Assembly: GCA_902472795.1 (NCBI GenBank)
Contig: CABROZ010000098.1
Location: forward strand, 1-8,626
Direction of reading: 5' to 3'
Length of the DNA: 8,626 nucleotides
DNA from: an uncultured Bacteroides sp.
GTDB taxonomy: Bacteria > Bacteroidota > Bacteroidia > Bacteroidales > Bacteroidaceae
The translations under genes and the position numbers were made by a program. Shown piece after piece: positions 7,220 to 8,626 of the stretch. Each line of letters starts with the position of its first letter. Positions within the stretch are counted from its first letter, which is position 1. The notes under the pieces were generated by a model. That model made no database searches. It saw only the letters and a program-made list of their open reading frames with translations, and was not told where the DNA came from.

Positions 7220-7240
7220 GCTTTCCGCGTTTCGGAAAGC
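7220..7240 (-). promoter_or_regulatory. Perfect 8-bp hairpin in the leader of the small gene
   Basis: On the minus strand GCTTTCCG pairs perfectly with CGGAAAGC around the loop AAACG. It lies between the promoter and the ATG at 7202, ending 17 bases before that codon, so it would be in the 5' untranslated region close to the ribosome binding region. It could control translation or protect the transcript. On the plus strand the same structure has no gene upstream in that direction to terminate. Confidence 0.6.
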
Positions 7241-7276
7241 GGTTACTATTTCTTTTCCTTTTCTTTATTAACACTG

Positions 7277-7284
7277 CAAAGATA
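7277..7284 (-). promoter_or_regulatory. Bacteroidota -7 promoter element (TATCTTTG), minus strand
   Basis: The reverse complement of 7277-7284 is TATCTTTG, an exact TAnnTTTG match. It predicts a start near 7273 and a leader of about 70 nt for the 42-residue gene. No TTTG appears at -33; an inverted repeat is there instead. Confidence 0.65.
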
Positions 7285-7287
7285 CGA

Positions 7288-7318
7288 ATTGTTCGCGAAT
7301 AATATGTTGTAGAACATA
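7288..7318. promoter_or_regulatory. Two adjacent operator-like palindromes at the minus-strand promoter
   Basis: ATTGTTCGCGAATAAT (7288-7303) is a 16-bp palindrome with one mismatched pair and a perfect TTCGCGAA core. Directly next to it, TATGTT-GTAG-AACATA (7303-7318) is a perfect 6-4-6 inverted repeat. Together they cover the spacer and -33 region of the small gene's promoter, the right place for a regulator to act. No known regulator's site is recognised. Confidence 0.45.
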
Positions 7319-7344
7319 GAAATAATGCTTGCATATTCTATTTT

Positions 7345-7357
7345 GTTTCAAAGAAAC
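7345..7357. promoter_or_regulatory. Perfect palindrome upstream of the LytTR gene promoter
   Basis: GTTTC-AAA-GAAAC is a perfect 13-bp palindrome centred about 47 bp upstream of the -7 element of the LytTR gene, a position where activators often bind. It is short enough to be chance. Confidence 0.25.
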
Positions 7358-7393
7358 CCCGTTTTGCTATCCGGGTATTACAAATATATTGTA

Positions 7394-7401
7394 TATCTTT
7401 G
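7394..7401 (+). promoter_or_regulatory. Bacteroidota -7 promoter element (TATCTTTG) of the LytTR gene
   Basis: TATCTTTG is an exact TAnnTTTG match located 20 bp before the ATG at 7422, giving a very short leader of roughly 15 nt. The nearest TTTG (7363-7366) is too far for the usual spacing. It is divergent to the minus-strand promoter about 110 bp away and has the same octamer sequence. Confidence 0.65.
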
Positions 7402-7421
7402 CCCGTCTTATATAAAAAGCA

Positions 7422-8348
7422 ATGAATAAGCTGATAAAACTTCTGCAAACTCCTTATCCGGCGCTGTGCAAACGTTGGAAAACGGTAGTGGTGCCTTCGC
7501 TGATCGTCTTTCTGATCATTTATCTGTTGCAGCCGTTCGGCATTTCGAGGATGGCACCCGTCAAGCTGCCTGTGCTGCTGGGCTATGCCGTGGTGTCTTC
7601 CGCAGCGCTGAGCATCATGGTCTATCTGTTGCCCTGGCTGTTTCCCGCCTATCATAAGGAACAGAACTGGACGGTGGGCAAGGAATTGCTCCATACGCTG
7701 ATTGTCTGTCTGCTGATAGGATTGTTCAACTGGCTATATACGGCGTGGGCATTCGGCCTGTCGCCCGACTGGCGTTTGCTGGGCATCTGTATGATTTGGG
7801 TAGTGCTGTTGGCGCCTTTTCCCATTGTCTTCTTCATCATGTGGAACCGCAACTTAGTGCTGGCGCGCAATCTGAGGGAGGCTACCGAGCTGAATGCCTG
7901 TCTGAAGCACACGGGGCGGTCTGTTGCCGTGGCCGAAAAGAAGGATGCCGCCGCCGGGAGTTCGCACCTGGTTTTTGCCGGAGCCACGAAGGAAGTGCTC
8001 GAAATGGAGGCGGCCGACTTTCTGTATGCCGAAGCCGAAGGCAACTACGTGAAGATCACTTTTCGCCCGGCAGGGCAGGACAATGCGCCGGCCAGCGAGG
8101 GCGCAGATAAGGAGGTGCGGAAGACGTTGCGCATCACCATGAAGCAGATGGAGCAGGCGGTGGAAGGCTGTCCCTTCATCGTGCGTTGCCATCGGGCTTT
8201 TTTAGTCAACGTCGGCAGGGTGACCGATGTGTCGGGCAATTCGCAGGGATACCGCTTGCGCTTAGAGGGTTGCCGGGACGAAGTGCCGGTGTCGCGGGCG
8301 TATGCAAAGCAGGTTAGAACAATGATAGAGAAGGGAATGAACGCTTAG
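7422..8348 (+). CDS. Membrane-anchored LytTR-family DNA-binding regulator
   Basis: A 308-residue protein with four hydrophobic segments at about 22-40, 50-74, 90-111 and 119-141, then a linker and a C-terminal LytTR domain from about 182. Domain landmarks are A-A-D-F-L-Y-A-E-A-E-G-N-Y-V-K-I at 197-212, F-I-V-R-C-H-R-A-F-L-V-N at 252-263, G-N-S-Q-G-Y-R-L at 272-279 and the family-typical V-P-V-S-R-A-Y at 288-294. LytTR domains bind pairs of short direct repeats in DNA. No receiver or histidine kinase domain is present, so the membrane part is presumably the sensor and the protein binds DNA at the inner membrane. A loop rich in Ala, Gly and acidic residues (about 215-232) lies inside the LytTR domain between strands and looks longer than usual. 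The gene has its own promoter and terminator. A three-copy direct repeat follows its stop codon, and an exported protein gene comes next. Confidence 0.9.
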   Translation: MNKLIKLLQTPYPALCKRWKTVVVPSLIVFLIIYLLQPFGISRMAPVKLPVLLGYAVVSSAALSIMVYLLPWLFPAYHKEQNWTVGKELLHTLIVCLLIGLFNWLYTAWAFGLSPDWRLLGICMIWVVLLAPFPIVFFIMWNRNLVLARNLREATELNACLKHTGRSVAVAEKKDAAAGSSHLVFAGATKEVLEMEAADFLYAEAEGNYVKITFRPAGQDNAPASEGADKEVRKTLRITMKQMEQAVEGCPFIVRCHRAFLVNVGRVTDVSGNSQGYRLRLEGCRDEVPVSRAYAKQVRTMIEKGMNA

Positions 8349-8401
8349 TCGTTCGTCACAGGGGCAGACCGTTCGTCACACGAGGGCGTCTGCCGGTCAC
8401 A
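8348..8401. repeat. Three helically phased direct repeats resembling LytTR sites
   Basis: CGTTCGTCACA occurs exactly at 8350-8360 and 8370-8380, and a degenerate copy (TGCCGGTCACA, 7 of 11 identical) is at 8391-8401. The periods are 20 and 21 bp, about two helical turns. With its two preceding bases, copy 2 (8368-8376, ACCGTTCGT) fits the published LytTR half-site [TA][AC][CA]GTTN[AG][TG] at all nine positions, and copy 1 at seven. An inverted repeat GGCAGAC/GTCTGCC (8363-8369, 8388-8394) overlaps them, so an RNA structure in the 3' untranslated region is an alternative reading. Confidence 0.6.
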
Positions 8402-8432
8402 TATCCGGGCTGTCTGTCCCGGATATTTTTTT
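8401..8432 (+). terminator. Strong intrinsic terminator of the LytTR gene
   Basis: ATATCCGGG (8401-8409) pairs perfectly with CCCGGATAT (8418-8426) around an 8-nt loop and runs into seven consecutive T (8426-8432). It separates the LytTR transcript from the next gene. Confidence 0.93.
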
Positions 8433-8449
8433 GCCTTGTTTTCTTCGTC

Positions 8450-8457
8450 TATGTTTG
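8450..8457 (+). promoter_or_regulatory. Bacteroidota -7 promoter element (TATGTTTG)
   Basis: TATGTTTG matches TAnnTTTG exactly, 22 bp before the ATG at 8480. A TTTG at 8430-8433 could be the -33 box but its spacing of 16 bp is a few bases shorter than the usual 19-21. It implies a short leader of about 20 nt. Confidence 0.6.
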
Positions 8458-8479
8458 CTGTCGGAATCAAACAAAAACG

Positions 8480-8626
8480 ATGAAGACAATGAGGAGAAAA
8501 GCAATGCTATGGACGGGATATTTCCTTGCCTTTGTGTGCGTAGCTGTTGCCCGTGCGCAGACGACCGTGACCGATACGATACGCCTGCAACTGTTTACGG
8601 ACAGTGTGGACTTGGGCGAAGTGGTG
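8480..8626 (+). CDS. Exported protein, possibly TonB-dependent receptor (3' end outside window)
   Basis: The first 49 codons are visible. Residues 1-25 form a Sec signal (M-K-T-M-R-R-K-A-M-L-W..., hydrophobic core, A-V-A-R-A then Gln, a probable cleavage site). The mature start, T-T-V-T-D-T-I-R-L-Q-L-F-T-D-S-V-D-L-G-E, is followed by V-V at the window edge. The string L-G-E-V-V is common just ahead of the plug domain in Bacteroidota TonB-dependent outer-membrane receptors, which suggests such a protein lacking a long N-terminal extension. This rests on a very short motif; another outer-membrane or periplasmic protein remains possible. ATG 8489 is an alternative start. The gene has its own promoter and follows the LytTR gene, so it is a candidate target of that regulator. 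Confidence 0.6.
   Translation, partial: MKTMRRKAMLWTGYFLAFVCVAVARAQTTVTDTIRLQLFTDSVDLGEVV

Noticed and set aside
7074..7334. 86-residue version of the small minus-strand protein
   Set aside because: The extra N-terminal part spans the promoter element at 7277-7284 and the leader hairpin and is not protein-like, so the start at 7202 is preferred.

Overview
The window looks like a chromosomal segment of a Bacteroides/Phocaeicola-type member of the Bacteroidota. The evidence is the recurring promoter element TAnnTTTG upstream of several genes, AT-rich leaders with weak or absent Shine-Dalgarno sequences, a moderate GC content, and the gene families present (YkuD_2 L,D-transpeptidase, GH43-like secreted glycosidase, membrane-bound LytTR regulator). 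I see no transposase, integrase, CRISPR array, tRNA or rRNA. It reads as ordinary core or semi-core chromosome, not a mobile island.

Layout. (1) 1-3216 is a cell-envelope block: the 3' part of a YkuD-type L,D-transpeptidase, a 271-bp gap with a hairpin and a three-copy 22-bp palindromic repeat, then a probable two-gene operon of a second, unrelated-looking L,D-transpeptidase (YkuD_2) and a MATE-family multidrug/Na+ antiporter. (2) 3217-5717 holds a 323-bp gap, a secreted 702-residue GH43-like glycosidase without SusC/SusD partners, and a strong intrinsic terminator. (3) 5785-6999 is dinB (DNA polymerase IV) with its own promoter, ending in a terminator that works in both directions. (4) 7074-7284 is a convergent minus-strand unit for a 42-residue basic protein with its own promoter, a perfect hairpin in its leader and two operator-like palindromes at its promoter. 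(5) 7394-8432 is a divergently transcribed four-helix membrane protein with a C-terminal LytTR DNA-binding domain, followed by a three-copy direct repeat resembling LytTR target sites and a strong terminator. (6) 8450-8626 is a promoter and the first 49 codons of an exported protein that resembles the start of a TonB-dependent receptor.

How they may work together. The two L,D-transpeptidases probably modify peptidoglycan cross-links or attach proteins in the periplasm; the MATE pump shares a transcript with the second. The LytTR protein, its direct repeats and the downstream exported protein form a plausible local regulatory module, and this is the most interesting part of the window. The 42-residue protein with its structured leader is the other candidate for something undescribed. 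No clear novel defence or mobile system is visible.
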